NCBI RefSeq assembly: GCF_002157465.1 | Contig: NZ_NHOC01000001.1 | Coordinates: 124,001 to 188,000, forward strand | From: Butyricicoccus porcorum | Lineage (GTDB): Bacteria > Bacillota > Clostridia > Oscillospirales > Butyricicoccaceae | Direction: 5' to 3' | Length of the DNA: 64,000 bases | In this document: positions 8,281 to 16,657 of the stretch, one piece after another | How positions within the stretch are numbered: the stretch's first letter is position 1 | Layout: every line of letters starts with the position of its first letter | The notes under the pieces: generated by a model | What the model saw: only the letters and a program-made list of their open reading frames with translations | Databases searched by the model: none | What the model was told of the DNA's origin: nothing | Translations under genes and position numbers: made by a program

Positions 8281-9210
8281 ATGGCATATAGTTTGAAAGA
8301 ACAGTTATCGAAAGAAGAACGCTTTGTCGCAGGCCATCGCCTGTGCGCAGGCTGCGGCGCAGGCATTGCCGTGCGCGGCGTACTGCGCGCGCTCGAGCCG
8401 GAGGACAAGGCTGTTATCACCAATGCAACCGGCTGTCTGGAGGTTTCCTCCTTCCTGTATCCGTATACCGCATGGCAGGACAGCTATATTCACTGTGCAT
8501 TTGAAAACGCGGCAGCCACCTGCGGCGGCGTAGAAGCCGCATACAATGTCCTGAAAAAGAAGGGCAAGATTCAGGACAATTACAAGTTTATCACGTTCGG
8601 CGGCGACGGTGGCACCTATGATATCGGCTTCCAGTCCCTGTCCGGCGCGATGGAGCGCGGCCATGACATGGTTTATGTCTGCTACGACAACGAAGCATAC
8701 ATGAACACCGGCATCCAGCGTTCCTCTTCCACCCCGCGTTTTGCCGACGCGACGACGACTCCGGTCGGCACGGCATCCTACGGCAAAAAGCAGAATAAGA
8801 AGAACCTGACGGAGATTATGGCGGCGCACAACATTCCGTATGCGGCGCAGACGACCTTCCTCGGCAACTTCCGCGACCTGCATGAAAAGGCACACAAGGC
8901 GATTTACACCCCGGGTGCCTGCTTCCTGAATGTCATGGCGCCGTGCCCGCGCGGCTGGCGGTTCCAGGCGCAGGATATGGCTCAGATCTGCCGTCTGGCA
9001 GTCGAGACCTGTGTCTGGCCGCTCTACGAGGTCATGGAAGGCGAATGGCACCTGACCTACATGCCGAGCAAGAAGCTCCCGGTTGAAGAATTCATGGTCA
9101 AGCAGGGCCGTTTCAAGCACTGCTTCAAGCCGGGCAACGAATGGATGATCGAAGAAGCTCAGAAGTACGTCGATGAACAGTGGGAAAAGCTGCTCGCAAA
9201 GTGCAAGTAA
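8281..9210 (+). CDS. porB: 2-oxoacid:ferredoxin oxidoreductase, beta (TPP-binding) subunit
   Basis: Beta subunit (309 aa) that binds thiamine pyrophosphate and the proximal iron-sulfur cluster. Key features: HRLCAGCGAGIA (about residues 20-31) with cluster cysteines, TNATGCLEV, the TPP/Mg motif FGGDGGTYDIG (about 102-112), and CYDNEAYMNTGIQRS, a POR/VOR beta signature. A further cysteine of the cluster is in MAPCPRGW. It begins 7 bp after the alpha gene and is the last gene of the operon; a strong terminator follows at 9247. Confidence 0.93.
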   Translation: MAYSLKEQLSKEERFVAGHRLCAGCGAGIAVRGVLRALEPEDKAVITNATGCLEVSSFLYPYTAWQDSYIHCAFENAAATCGGVEAAYNVLKKKGKIQDNYKFITFGGDGGTYDIGFQSLSGAMERGHDMVYVCYDNEAYMNTGIQRSSSTPRFADATTTPVGTASYGKKQNKKNLTEIMAAHNIPYAAQTTFLGNFRDLHEKAHKAIYTPGACFLNVMAPCPRGWRFQAQDMAQICRLAVETCVWPLYEVMEGEWHLTYMPSKKLPVEEFMVKQGRFKHCFKPGNEWMIEEAQKYVDEQWEKLLAKCK

Positions 9211-9246
9211 GCGCCCGCTTATCCGAACGATCTACAAATACAGCAA

Positions 9247-9279
9247 AGCGCCGTGCCCTTTCGGGTACGGCGCTTTTTT
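9247..9279 (+). terminator. Terminator of the oxidoreductase operon
   Basis: Hairpin AGCGCCGTGCCC / GGGTACGGCGCT with a short loop, followed by TTTTTT. The next 155 bases to the end of the ABC permease gene (9280-9435) hold no gene I can support. Confidence 0.85.
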
Positions 9280-9435
9280 GCAGTCCACACATCCTGAACT
9301 GTACATCGGCAAGCGTCCTCCCTTTTCACCCTCGTCGGGGCGAACAGCCGAACTCTCCGTCCGGCTGTTCGCTGTGCGCGGAAGCGCACCAGACATTTCT
9401 TTTGCCAAGCTTTTCTTTCTGGAAAGAAAAGCGGG

Positions 9436-12400
9436 TTATTCCACGCTCTTGAGCGCTTCGACCATGTTGATTTTCTTCAGCGAAAAATAGGTGGAAAAAT
9501 TGACAATCGTTGCAAATAGAATCGTGAGCACGGCGGCCGCCGCATAGCTGAGCGGCGCGACCGTCGGCACAATCACAATACCGCGCATTTCCATCGTCAG
9601 CAGGATAAACGATACCAACCATCGCCCGCCGAAAAGCCCGATCAGTGTGCCGAGGAGTGTCAAAATCACTGTTTCGCGCGTATTGTACTGGTATACCTCA
9701 CGATCATAGAAGCCGAGTACCTTGATGGTTGCCAGCTCGCGGATGCGCTCGCTGATGTTGATATTGGACAGGTTGTACAGCACGACAATTGCCAATGCCG
9801 CCGCCGCGCCCACAAGAATGATGACGACCTCGTTAATCAGCCCGAGCCTGTCATCTGTCGCGCTGCGCGCGTCCGCTGTGGACGACACCGCAGTATAGCG
9901 CGTGTCGCTGTTCAGCTTTTTGACAAAAGCATCGGTTTCTGTCTCGTCCAGCTCAGCTGTATGGACGAGAAATGCGTTGTCCTCCGGTGTCTCACCATAG
10001 GCCGCCGCGTACCCCTCTGCCGAGAGAAAGGCGTAATGACTCAGATAGTTGTGCACGACAGCACCCACCCGAATGTCTGCCTTGGTACCATCCTCGCGGC
10101 GGACAGAAACCGTATCGCCCGCCTCGACACCCAGCGTTTCCGCAATCTGCTCGGTCAGCATAATATCATTGCCGCAGGAAAGCGTTTCCCCGCTCTGCGT
10201 GTCGATGAGTGAGATATACTGCTGGAATTTTCCGGCGTCTGACGGGGCAAACAGCTCAAGCTCATATGACTTTCCACTGTCCGCGACCAGCTTGACGCTC
10301 TCCGCATGCACGGCAATGCTGTCCCTGACCGCATTGTCCGTCTGCATATCGTCTGCCATTTTGGAAAATTCGTCCGGTGCCACATCGCCTGCCACGGCAA
10401 TCAGGTCATAATGCATGACCTGTCCATATTGCAGCGGCAACAGCTGTTCAATGGAATCGCGCAGACCCAATCCCGCTGTGACCAGCATGGAACAGCCTGC
10501 AATGCCGCAGATGGTCATAATAAACCGCTTCTTATAGCGGAACAGATTGCGCAGCGTGACCTTGTGTGAGAAAGTCAGTCGACTCCAGAGCGGTGTGATG
10601 CGTTCGAGCAGCACACGCTTGCCCGGATTGGGCGCTTTGGGGCGCATGAGGTGTGCCGGTGTCTGGCGAACCTCCTTCCAGCATGCCGCCGCTGTCGCTG
10701 CGACAATGCTGCCTGCACAGACTATAATGCCAATGGCTGCATACAGCGGGTCAATCGGCGTATAAAATGCCGGGAGCGTATAGAATGTGTCATAAATCGC
10801 CCAGACAATGACCGGCAGGACACGGAAGCACACCAGTTCGCCGAGAATTGCGCCGGAAATCGATGCAGCCGCTGCATACAGCAAATATTTTGCCGCAATC
10901 TGCCCGGTGCTGTAGCCGAGTGCACCCAGTGTACCGATCAGGCCGCGCTGTTCCTCAACCATGCGCGTCATCGAGCTGAGGCTGATGAGGACGGCGACGA
11001 GGAAGAAAATCAGCGGGAAGGTAAATCCAATGCGCTTGAGATTGCTGGAATCCTGATCGAAGCCGGACAATCCGGTATTGCCGTCGCGCGTCAGCACATA
11101 CCACGTCGGCTTGTTGATGTCCCCGACCTTTTCGCGCGCTTCGTCAATTTCCTTCTGTGCATCGGCAATCTCGCGGTCAAAATCCGCCTTCTGTGCTGCC
11201 AGCTCGATTTTGCCATCATCGATTTCCGCCTGTCCGTCCACCAGCTTGCGCGCCGCTTCGTTCATTTGCGCATACGCTTCCTTTTTCGCATTGGCAAGCT
11301 GGCGTTTGGCTGCCGTCAGCTGTGCCTGTGCGGAGGCGAGCTGTGCGCGCCCGGCAGCCAGCGCATCATCGATCTGCTGAATGCCGCTTTTGATCTGTGC
11401 CAGACCGTCCTCTGCCTGCTGAATGCCGCTGTCAATCTGTGCAAGGCCGTCCTTTGCCTGTGCAAGACCCATATCCAGCTGTTCCAGCTGTAATTCATAG
11501 CCGGAACACGATTCCGCAAGCTCATTCAGCCTGACCTCCATCTGGTCAATCTGTGCGTCCAGCTCTGTGATATCCATGCCCGCCGCAATCATTTGTTCGC
11601 GTATCGCCTTTGCCTGCTCCAGCTGCGCGGTCAGCGCTTCGATTCCCGCTTTCAGCTGGGTGATTGCATCTGCCAGCTGGGTGCGCTGGGTCTCCAGTTC
11701 CGCTATTGTCTGTGCGGTCTCTGTGCGCGTTTTGCGCAGCTCTTCCAGCTGTGCAGCGACTTCCTTCTGTTTGTCCACCAGTGTGGCGCGCTGCCGCTGT
11801 GCCGCTTTGGATTGCTGCTCGAACGCAAGGCGGCCTTCGCGGAGCTGCTGCTCGGCACTGTCGATCTTTTTCTGTGCAGCTGCAAATTCGCGCTCTGCTT
11901 TCGCACGCGATACATCCAGCTCACGACGGCCGTCATCCAGTTCCTTCTGCGCATCATCCAGTTCCTTTTGCGCGTCATCGAGCTTTTTGCGCGCATCGGC
12001 AGCTTCTTCATCCAGCTCTGCCTGTGCGTCATCAATTTCCGCATTCGCCTCACCGGTCAGCTGGTCATACCGCGCCGCCTCGCGTTCGTCTGCGATTGCC
12101 TTGACGAGTACCTCTTCCGCTTCCATGAGCGATTCATATTCATCGCCGAACGCATCCAGCTTCGCCGCGCCGTCCACGGTCAGGTACAGCTCGGTATAGT
12201 AGTCTTCTGTAATATTCGACTGCGGGACGTACATATAATCCGCCACCGCACCGGTACTGCGTTCATTTGTCCCCGAGCTGCCATAAATATACAGCGGACT
12301 TTCAATTACACCTGTGATCGTCAGTTCGGTGTGATAAAACGATGAACCCTCATCTTTTTCCCGTGTTTCGGTAATGGTCAGCGTGTCGCCGATCTGTTTG

Positions 12401-12828
12401 CCCGTGATATCCAGCAGTGACTGGGGGACGACGCATTCATCCGCCTGCTCCGCCATCTCGCCGTCAACCACGCGCAAAGCATTGATCCCGCTCCCCGAAG
12501 GGATGGACAACAGCTTTACCTTTTCGTCGCCGTCCCGGATGCTGACGAGGACGTTTTCCGAATATACGCCGACCGCATCCCGGATACCGCGCACCTCCTG
12601 TACAGCATCCACATCGTCTTCCGTCAGTCCCATTGTGGACAGCACTTCGAGATCAAAGCAGTTCTGCTCGTCGAGATACCGGTCACACGACAGCTGCATA
12701 TCAAGGCTCGCTGCATTGATGCCCGCAAAAAAGCCTGCACCGAGAAATGCCATCAATGCAATCGAAACAAACCGCTTCCACGTGCCGCGAATCTCACGCA
12801 CGATATTTTTGCGCAGGGATTTTGTCAT
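9436..12828 (-). CDS. FtsX-type ABC transporter permease with long coiled-coil insertion
   Basis: A 1130-residue permease of the FtsX/MacB type. One helix at residues 20-40 (FVSIALMAFLGAGFFAGINA) is followed by a large extracytoplasmic region. Residues about 245-590 form a near-continuous coiled coil of heptad-like AQKELDDAQKELDD and QIDSGIQQAEDGLAQI repeats. Then come a group of helices (IGFTFPLIFFLVAVLISLSS and following), a second extracytoplasmic domain, and a C-terminal FtsX block (NINISERIRELATIKVLGFY). I start it at ATG 12828; a GTG at 12840 is possible. It is 5 bp after its partner ATPase gene. Probably a cell-envelope or lipid/peptide exporter; cargo unknown. Confidence 0.88.
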   Translation of the reverse strand: MTKSLRKNIVREIRGTWKRFVSIALMAFLGAGFFAGINAASLDMQLSCDRYLDEQNCFDLEVLSTMGLTEDDVDAVQEVRGIRDAVGVYSENVLVSIRDGDEKVKLLSIPSGSGINALRVVDGEMAEQADECVVPQSLLDITGKQIGDTLTITETREKDEGSSFYHTELTITGVIESPLYIYGSSGTNERSTGAVADYMYVPQSNITEDYYTELYLTVDGAAKLDAFGDEYESLMEAEEVLVKAIADEREAARYDQLTGEANAEIDDAQAELDEEAADARKKLDDAQKELDDAQKELDDGRRELDVSRAKAEREFAAAQKKIDSAEQQLREGRLAFEQQSKAAQRQRATLVDKQKEVAAQLEELRKTRTETAQTIAELETQRTQLADAITQLKAGIEALTAQLEQAKAIREQMIAAGMDITELDAQIDQMEVRLNELAESCSGYELQLEQLDMGLAQAKDGLAQIDSGIQQAEDGLAQIKSGIQQIDDALAAGRAQLASAQAQLTAAKRQLANAKKEAYAQMNEAARKLVDGQAEIDDGKIELAAQKADFDREIADAQKEIDEAREKVGDINKPTWYVLTRDGNTGLSGFDQDSSNLKRIGFTFPLIFFLVAVLISLSSMTRMVEEQRGLIGTLGALGYSTGQIAAKYLLYAAAASISGAILGELVCFRVLPVIVWAIYDTFYTLPAFYTPIDPLYAAIGIIVCAGSIVAATAAACWKEVRQTPAHLMRPKAPNPGKRVLLERITPLWSRLTFSHKVTLRNLFRYKKRFIMTICGIAGCSMLVTAGLGLRDSIEQLLPLQYGQVMHYDLIAVAGDVAPDEFSKMADDMQTDNAVRDSIAVHAESVKLVADSGKSYELELFAPSDAGKFQQYISLIDTQSGETLSCGNDIMLTEQIAETLGVEAGDTVSVRREDGTKADIRVGAVVHNYLSHYAFLSAEGYAAAYGETPEDNAFLVHTAELDETETDAFVKKLNSDTRYTAVSSTADARSATDDRLGLINEVVIILVGAAAALAIVVLYNLSNINISERIRELATIKVLGFYDREVYQYNTRETVILTLLGTLIGLFGGRWLVSFILLTMEMRGIVIVPTVAPLSYAAAAVLTILFATIVNFSTYFSLKKINMVEALKSVE

Positions 12829-12833
12829 GAATC

Positions 12834-13535
12834 TCACCACTCAATCTCCGCAATCGGCGTCGGGCTGGGATTGTGTGTGATCTCGGTCACGCGGCCGCTC
12901 GCCATGCGGATGACGACATCCGCCATCGGCGCAAGCGCAGAGTTGTGCGTGATGACGAGCACTGTCATGCCGTCCCGGCGGCAGGTGTCCTGTAATAACT
13001 GCAAAATCTGTTTGCCTGTGCGGTAATCCAGCGCACCGGTCGGTTCATCGCACAGCAGCAGCTTGGGATTTTTCGCAATGGCACGCGCAATCGCCACGCG
13101 CTGCTGTTCACCGCCGGACAACTGTGCCGGGAAATTGTTCTTGCGGTCGGACAGACCGACGCGGTCAAGCATTTCCGATGCGGACAGGCTGTCCGGACAG
13201 ATTTGTGCCGCCAGCTCGACATTTTCCTGTGCGGTCAGATTGGGAACAAGGTTGTAAAACTGGAACACAAACCCAATCTCCTCGCGGCGATATCGGATGA
13301 GCTGTTTCCCGCGCAGCCGTGTGGTATCGCGTCCATCGACATACACCGCACCGTCTGTGGCGGTTTCCATACCACCCAAAATATTGAGCGCAGTGGTCTT
13401 GCCTGCACCGCTGGCGCCGAGGATGACAGCAAGCTGTCCCTTTTCAACCGCAAAGCTGGCGCCGGACAATGCCGGTATCGTCACTTCACCCATTTTGTAG
13501 TTTTTCGTCACGTTTTCAAACGAAATATATGCCAT
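12834..13535 (-). CDS. ABC transporter ATP-binding protein (LolD/MacB type)
   Basis: A 233-residue ATPase that powers the FtsX-type permease directly downstream. Walker A is GASGAGKTT (about residues 40-48), the Q-loop lies in [18 protein letters not shown], the signature is [14 protein letters not shown] (about 139-152), Walker B is [12 protein letters not shown] (about 160-171), and the switch histidine is in LVITHN. The [14 protein letters not shown] stretch is typical of the LolD/MacB/FtsE group that pairs with FtsX-like permeases. ATG at 13535 follows a GAGGTG ribosome site. Confidence 0.94.
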   Translation of the reverse strand: MAYISFENVTKNYKMGEVTIPALSGASFAVEKGQLAVILGASGAGKTTALNILGGMETATDGAVYVDGRDTTRLRGKQLIRYRREEIGFVFQFYNLVPNLTAQENVELAAQICPDSLSASEMLDRVGLSDRKNNFPAQLSGGEQQRVAIARAIAKNPKLLLCDEPTGALDYRTGKQILQLLQDTCRRDGMTVLVITHNSALAPMADVVIRMASGRVTEITHNPSPTPIAEIEW

Positions 13536-13613
13536 CCAATCACCTCGCGCATGATCCCCCCTATATGTTCTTTATTGTATCTGTTTGTCCGGATACTGTC
13601 AAGAAAGGGGCTG

Positions 13614-14270
13614 TTAACAATGCGTAAGGATAGCGCGGCACGTTTGCGCCATCGCCTGTGCGAGCACTTCATGTCCATCCGGTGTCAGATGCAGGCCATC
13701 GACAGGAGATGGCGTGACGAGCTTTGCGGCATCGAGGAAATGTACGCCGCTGTTCTGTGCGACTGTGGCATACCAATTGGAAAGCTCCCGCGAAAGGCTG
13801 ATCGCACGGTCTCCAAATTCATCATAACATGCGCCGTCCCGCAGGTCTTCGGTAATCAGCGGCGGTGCAACCAGCAGGATTTCACACGGCATACCATCGG
13901 GGCTCTTGGCAGCAGACACCTGCTTTGCTGTCTGTATGAGCAATGCCGCGCCGCGCGCGATATCCGCCGCCTGCATATGAAACCGCAGCTTCATGTCATT
14001 CGATCCGAGCATGACAACGAGCAGGTCAATCGGCATATGTGTCTTAATAATCGCGGGCAGCAGTGCCACACCGCTTTTGTCATCATCGTAACACGGGTCA
14101 CTGTGCACGGTCGTGCGGCAATTCAGACCTTCCTCTACGACATAATATGCTTCGCGTCCGAGCAGCAGTTGCAGCCTGCCCGGCCAACGCACAGCATACG
14201 CATACCGTCCGCTGTCCGTCGGGTCATAGCCATACGTATTGGAATCTCCATAACAAACAATTGTTTTCAC
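13614..14270 (-). CDS. SGNH/GDSL-type hydrolase (esterase or lipase)
   Basis: Cytosolic-looking 218-residue hydrolase with the four SGNH blocks: CYGDSNTYGYDP holds the serine (block I), the glycine block is around EEGLNCRTT, VVMLGSNDMK holds the asparagine (block III), and DGLHLTPDGH holds the Asp/His pair (block V). No signal peptide. Family members hydrolyse esters or act on acylated sugars; the substrate is not evident. The reading frame extends to ATG 14282, but the promoter at 14294-14322 would leave only about four bases of leader there. The GTG at 14270 with GGTGAG ahead gives the usual family start (KTIVCYGDS), so I prefer it with moderate confidence. Confidence 0.85.
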   Translation of the reverse strand: MKTIVCYGDSNTYGYDPTDSGRYAYAVRWPGRLQLLLGREAYYVVEEGLNCRTTVHSDPCYDDDKSGVALLPAIIKTHMPIDLLVVMLGSNDMKLRFHMQAADIARGAALLIQTAKQVSAAKSPDGMPCEILLVAPPLITEDLRDGACYDEFGDRAISLSRELSNWYATVAQNSGVHFLDAAKLVTPSPVDGLHLTPDGHEVLAQAMAQTCRAILTHC

Positions 14271-14293
14271 TGTTCTCACCATCCTATACCGAT

Positions 14294-14322
14294 ATGATAC
14301 CGCAGGAATCTACACGATGCAA
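14294..14322 (-). promoter_or_regulatory. Sigma-A promoter of the SGNH hydrolase
   Basis: Minus strand: TTGCAT, 17 nt, TATCAT. It lies back to back with the homoserine dehydrogenase promoter only 10 bases away. Confidence 0.6.
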
Positions 14323-14332
14323 AGCAAATCCG

Positions 14333-14361
14333 TTGCAAAGCGACAAAAAATACGATATGAT
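14333..14361 (+). promoter_or_regulatory. Sigma-A promoter of hom (first copy)
   Basis: TTGCAA, 17 nt, TATGAT, about 50 nt before the ATG. Confidence 0.75.
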
Positions 14362-14415
14362 AAAGAGGCACATAAATAGTACCATACAGAACCGTGAAAG
14401 CAGGGATGGAAGCAT

Positions 14416-15696
14416 ATGAACAAACCCATTCGCATCGCGCTGCTCGGCCTCGGCACGGTCGGCGGCGGCGTATACAAATTACTCTCCATGCGCGCACAGG
14501 AAATGCCGCAGATTGCAGGCGCACCGATTGAAATTTCCCATATCCTTGTGCGCAATGCCAACAAAGAGCGTCCCGGTGTGGATGCCGCACTGCTCACCGA
14601 CAACTGGCAGGACATTGTGTCTGACCCGGAGGTTTCCATTGTCGTCGAGCTGATGGGCGGCATGGAACCGGCACATACGTATATTTCCGAAGCACTTGCC
14701 GCAGGCAAAAACGTCGTCACAGCCAACAAAGACCTGATGGCGGTACATGGCGGCGAGCTGCTCGATCTTGCGGAACAGCACCACTGCGATTTGCAGTTTG
14801 AAGCCGCAGTTGCGGGTGCTATCCCGATCATCCGCCCGCTCAAGCAGTGTCTCGCCGGAAATGAAATTTCCGAAATCATGGGTATTGTCAACGGCACAAC
14901 CAACTATATCCTGACCCGTATGACACAGGACGGCATGGAATTTGATGATGCGCTCGCCATGGCGACGGAACTGGGTTATGCCGAAGCCGATCCGACCGCC
15001 GACATTGAGGGCTATGACGCAGGGCGCAAAATGGCAATCATGGCATCGATTGCCTTCCATTCGCGCGTGACCTTTGAGCAGGTCTATACCGAAGGCATCA
15101 CCAATATCCACGCAACAGACATCCGGTATGCCAAAGAAATGGGCAAAGCAATCAAGCTGCTCGGCGTCGCCTGCAACACGCCGGAAGGCATTGAAGTCCG
15201 CGTACATCCGATGCTCATCCCGGATTCCCATCCGCTCGCGACAGTCAACGATGCATTTAACGCGGTCTTTGTCCACGGCGATGCACTGGACGATGCGATG
15301 TTCATGGGGCGCGGCGCGGGTGAAATGCCGACCGCTTCCGCCGTCACCGGTGATATCATCGACACTGCGCGCAATCTCCTGATGGGCTGCACCGGACGCA
15401 TTGGCTGTACCTGTTATAAAGAACTGCCGGTCAAGGCAATTGACGACATCAAGAGCAAATATTTCATCCGCCTGCGTGTGGAAGACCGCCCGGGCGTACT
15501 CGCCGGTGTTTCCGGTGTGCTCGGCAACAACGGTGTCAGCATCTCACAGGTCATCCAGAAAGCATCCAAGGGCGGCTCGTCCGACCTGGTTGTTATCACG
15601 GACACCGTGCGTGAGCGCCACATCCGCGACGCACTGACCATCCTGCGCAGCATGAGCATGGTGCGCGATATTGCATCGGTCATCCGCGTATATTGA
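14416..15696 (+). CDS. hom: Homoserine dehydrogenase with C-terminal ACT domain (copy 1)
   Basis: Reduces aspartate semialdehyde to homoserine, the branch point to threonine and methionine. 426 residues. The NAD(P)-binding motif LGLGTVGGGVY is at about residues 10-20; TANKDLMAVHG carries the active-site lysine; GIVNGTTNYILT, YAEADPTADIEGYDAGRK and GRGAGEMPTASAV are family blocks. The C-terminal 75 residues (FIRLRVEDRPGVLAGVSGVL) form an intact ACT domain, so allosteric control by an amino acid such as threonine is likely. It stands alone with its own promoter and terminator. A second, more divergent homoserine dehydrogenase is at 55470-56684. Confidence 0.95.
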   Translation: MNKPIRIALLGLGTVGGGVYKLLSMRAQEMPQIAGAPIEISHILVRNANKERPGVDAALLTDNWQDIVSDPEVSIVVELMGGMEPAHTYISEALAAGKNVVTANKDLMAVHGGELLDLAEQHHCDLQFEAAVAGAIPIIRPLKQCLAGNEISEIMGIVNGTTNYILTRMTQDGMEFDDALAMATELGYAEADPTADIEGYDAGRKMAIMASIAFHSRVTFEQVYTEGITNIHATDIRYAKEMGKAIKLLGVACNTPEGIEVRVHPMLIPDSHPLATVNDAFNAVFVHGDALDDAMFMGRGAGEMPTASAVTGDIIDTARNLLMGCTGRIGCTCYKELPVKAIDDIKSKYFIRLRVEDRPGVLAGVSGVLGNNGVSISQVIQKASKGGSSDLVVITDTVRERHIRDALTILRSMSMVRDIASVIRVY

Positions 15697-15710
15697 TCCC
15701 TGTCAGCAAA

Positions 15711-15743
15711 AGCCGCGAAGCAAAACACTTCGCGGCTTTTTTT
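15711..15743 (+). terminator. Terminator of hom copy 1
   Basis: AGCCGCGAAG / CTTCGCGGCT perfect 10-bp stem, then TTTTTTT. Confidence 0.9.
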
Positions 15744-15769
15744 GTGGATGGATTCTCTATTGCCTGCAA

Positions 15770-15798
15770 TTGACGCATTCTGTCGGGTCTGTTACAAT
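15770..15798 (+). promoter_or_regulatory. Promoter of the small toxin mRNA
   Basis: TTGACG, 17 nt, TACAAT. The transcript would begin about 100 nt before the 28-codon toxin gene, a long leader for such a small gene and usual for type I toxins. Confidence 0.75.
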
Positions 15799-15902
15799 GA
15801 CACCTGAGAGAGACATACCATAACGGTGGCGGTTCGCTCCTCTTTTTCGGGAGCGGCACTTCTTCTTTCGCTCCCAATTCCCGATGAATAGGGGGTGATT
15901 GC

Positions 15903-15989
15903 ATGGCTTACGTTACATACTCCGACCTCTTTCAGTTCGGTTTGTTCGTTGTAGCTGTGATTGCTCTGATGATTCAGATAAAGAAGTAA
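15903..15989 (+). CDS. Small hydrophobic type I toxin-like peptide (Hol-Tox/TxpA-like)
   Basis: A 28-residue peptide beginning MAYVTYSDLFQF and ending MIQIKK: a short N-terminal segment, one membrane helix (about residues 10-25) and a Lys tail. Length and pattern match the small holin-like type I toxins common in Firmicutes. AGGGGGTGA lies six bases ahead of the ATG. The leader carries CTCCC segments (near 15836-15875) that can pair with this ribosome site. The first 30 nt of the mRNA (15807-15835) and its 3' end (16036-16062) are imperfect inverted repeats, as in TxpA/BsrG-type mRNAs where the ends pair and block translation. An antisense promoter converges from the other side. Confidence 0.7.
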   Translation: MAYVTYSDLFQFGLFVVAVIALMIQIKK

Positions 15990-16067
15990 CCCGCCTGCTT
16001 CGCCTCAGACGGGTTACTGTAACAGTAGTCTAGGGACGAACCGTTACCGGTCTGTCTCTCTTTTTCT
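15980..16067 (-). ncRNA. Predicted antisense (antitoxin) RNA of the small toxin
   Basis: Transcription from the minus-strand promoter at 16074-16102 would start near 16067 and run across the 3' untranslated part and last codons of the toxin mRNA. The GTAACCCG/CGGGTTAC hairpin (15986-16017) followed by TTCTTTAT on the minus strand could end it. Overlap at the 3' end is the arrangement of the ratA/txpA and SR4/bsrG pairs. The ends are inferred, not measured. Confidence 0.6.
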
Positions 16068-16073
16068 ATTCTC

Positions 16074-16102
16074 AGAATAGCATCATCCCGGCGATCTGTC
16101 AA
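16074..16102 (-). promoter_or_regulatory. Strong promoter for antisense RNA
   Basis: Minus strand: consensus TTGACA, 17 nt, TATTCT. It points into the toxin gene and away from the neighbouring spoVA genes; no protein gene lies downstream that it could serve. Confidence 0.75.
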
Positions 16103-16285
16103 GCGGTTCGCTGTCCGGCGATGTATGTGCACACAGTCGCGAGCACATCGCGCACCTTCGGGCTGAGCTTTCCCACCAGACGTTCAAACAGCGGCTGCGT
16201 ATCAGCCTGCCGAAGCACAGCAGAAACAGCAGGACACCTGCGCCATACACCGGGCAGTACGATCCAAACAGTACGCCGCGGGCGG
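16099..16285 (-). pseudogene. Decayed fragment resembling a CmpB/DUF1113 membrane gene
   Basis: On the minus strand one frame reads GVLFGSYCPVYGAGVLLFLL, then a one-base shift is needed to continue as RQADTQPLFERLVGKLSPK to a stop at 16099. The first piece resembles the PIYGSGALCILL block of the intact CmpB-family protein at 62976-63809. No start codon or ribosome site is visible and the N-terminal part is missing, so I read it as a truncated, frameshifted remnant. The stop region overlaps the antisense promoter. The family link is tentative. Confidence 0.35.
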
Positions 16286-16293
16286 AACAGCCC

Positions 16294-16650
16294 TCAGCTC
16301 TTGTCCGCCGGGCGGAACAGCAGCGCCGTCAACAGCCCAAAAAATACTGCCGCAGAAATGCCGCCTGCCGCCGCCTTTGCACCGCCGGTAAAGGCGCCGA
16401 GCAGCCCGCTCTCCGCCACTGCGGTTTTGACACCTTCCGCAAGCGTATAACCAAAGCCGAGCAGCGGAACCGTTGCACCTGCTCCCGCAAAATCGACCAG
16501 TGGCTTATACATGCCGATGGCAGTCAGGATGACACCGAGCACGACATATGCCGTCAGAATGCGCGCCGGCGTCAGCTTTGTCTTGTCAATCAGAATCTGG
16601 CTGAGTGCGCAGATGATGCCGCCCACGACAAACGCATTGATATATTGCAT
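16294..16650 (-). CDS. spoVAE: Stage V sporulation protein AE
   Basis: Small membrane subunit (118 aa) of the SpoVA channel, which moves Ca-dipicolinic acid into the forespore and out at germination. It begins MQYINAFVVGGIICALSQIL and has four hydrophobic segments; TKLTPARILTAYVVLGVIL and VPLLGFGYTLAEGVK are family-typical. ATG at 16650 lies 7 bp after spoVAD with AGAGGTGATT ahead; the in-frame extension upstream overlaps spoVAD and is not family-like. Third gene of a three-gene spoVAC-AD-AE operon, the minimal set seen in many clostridia. Confidence 0.93.
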   Translation of the reverse strand: MQYINAFVVGGIICALSQILIDKTKLTPARILTAYVVLGVILTAIGMYKPLVDFAGAGATVPLLGFGYTLAEGVKTAVAESGLLGAFTGGAKAAAGGISAAVFFGLLTALLFRPADKS

Positions 16651-16657
16651 CTTCCAA

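Noticed and set aside
6549-8423. 624-codon minus-strand frame
   Set aside because: Lies opposite the gamma, delta and alpha oxidoreductase genes; product has no recognisable domain.
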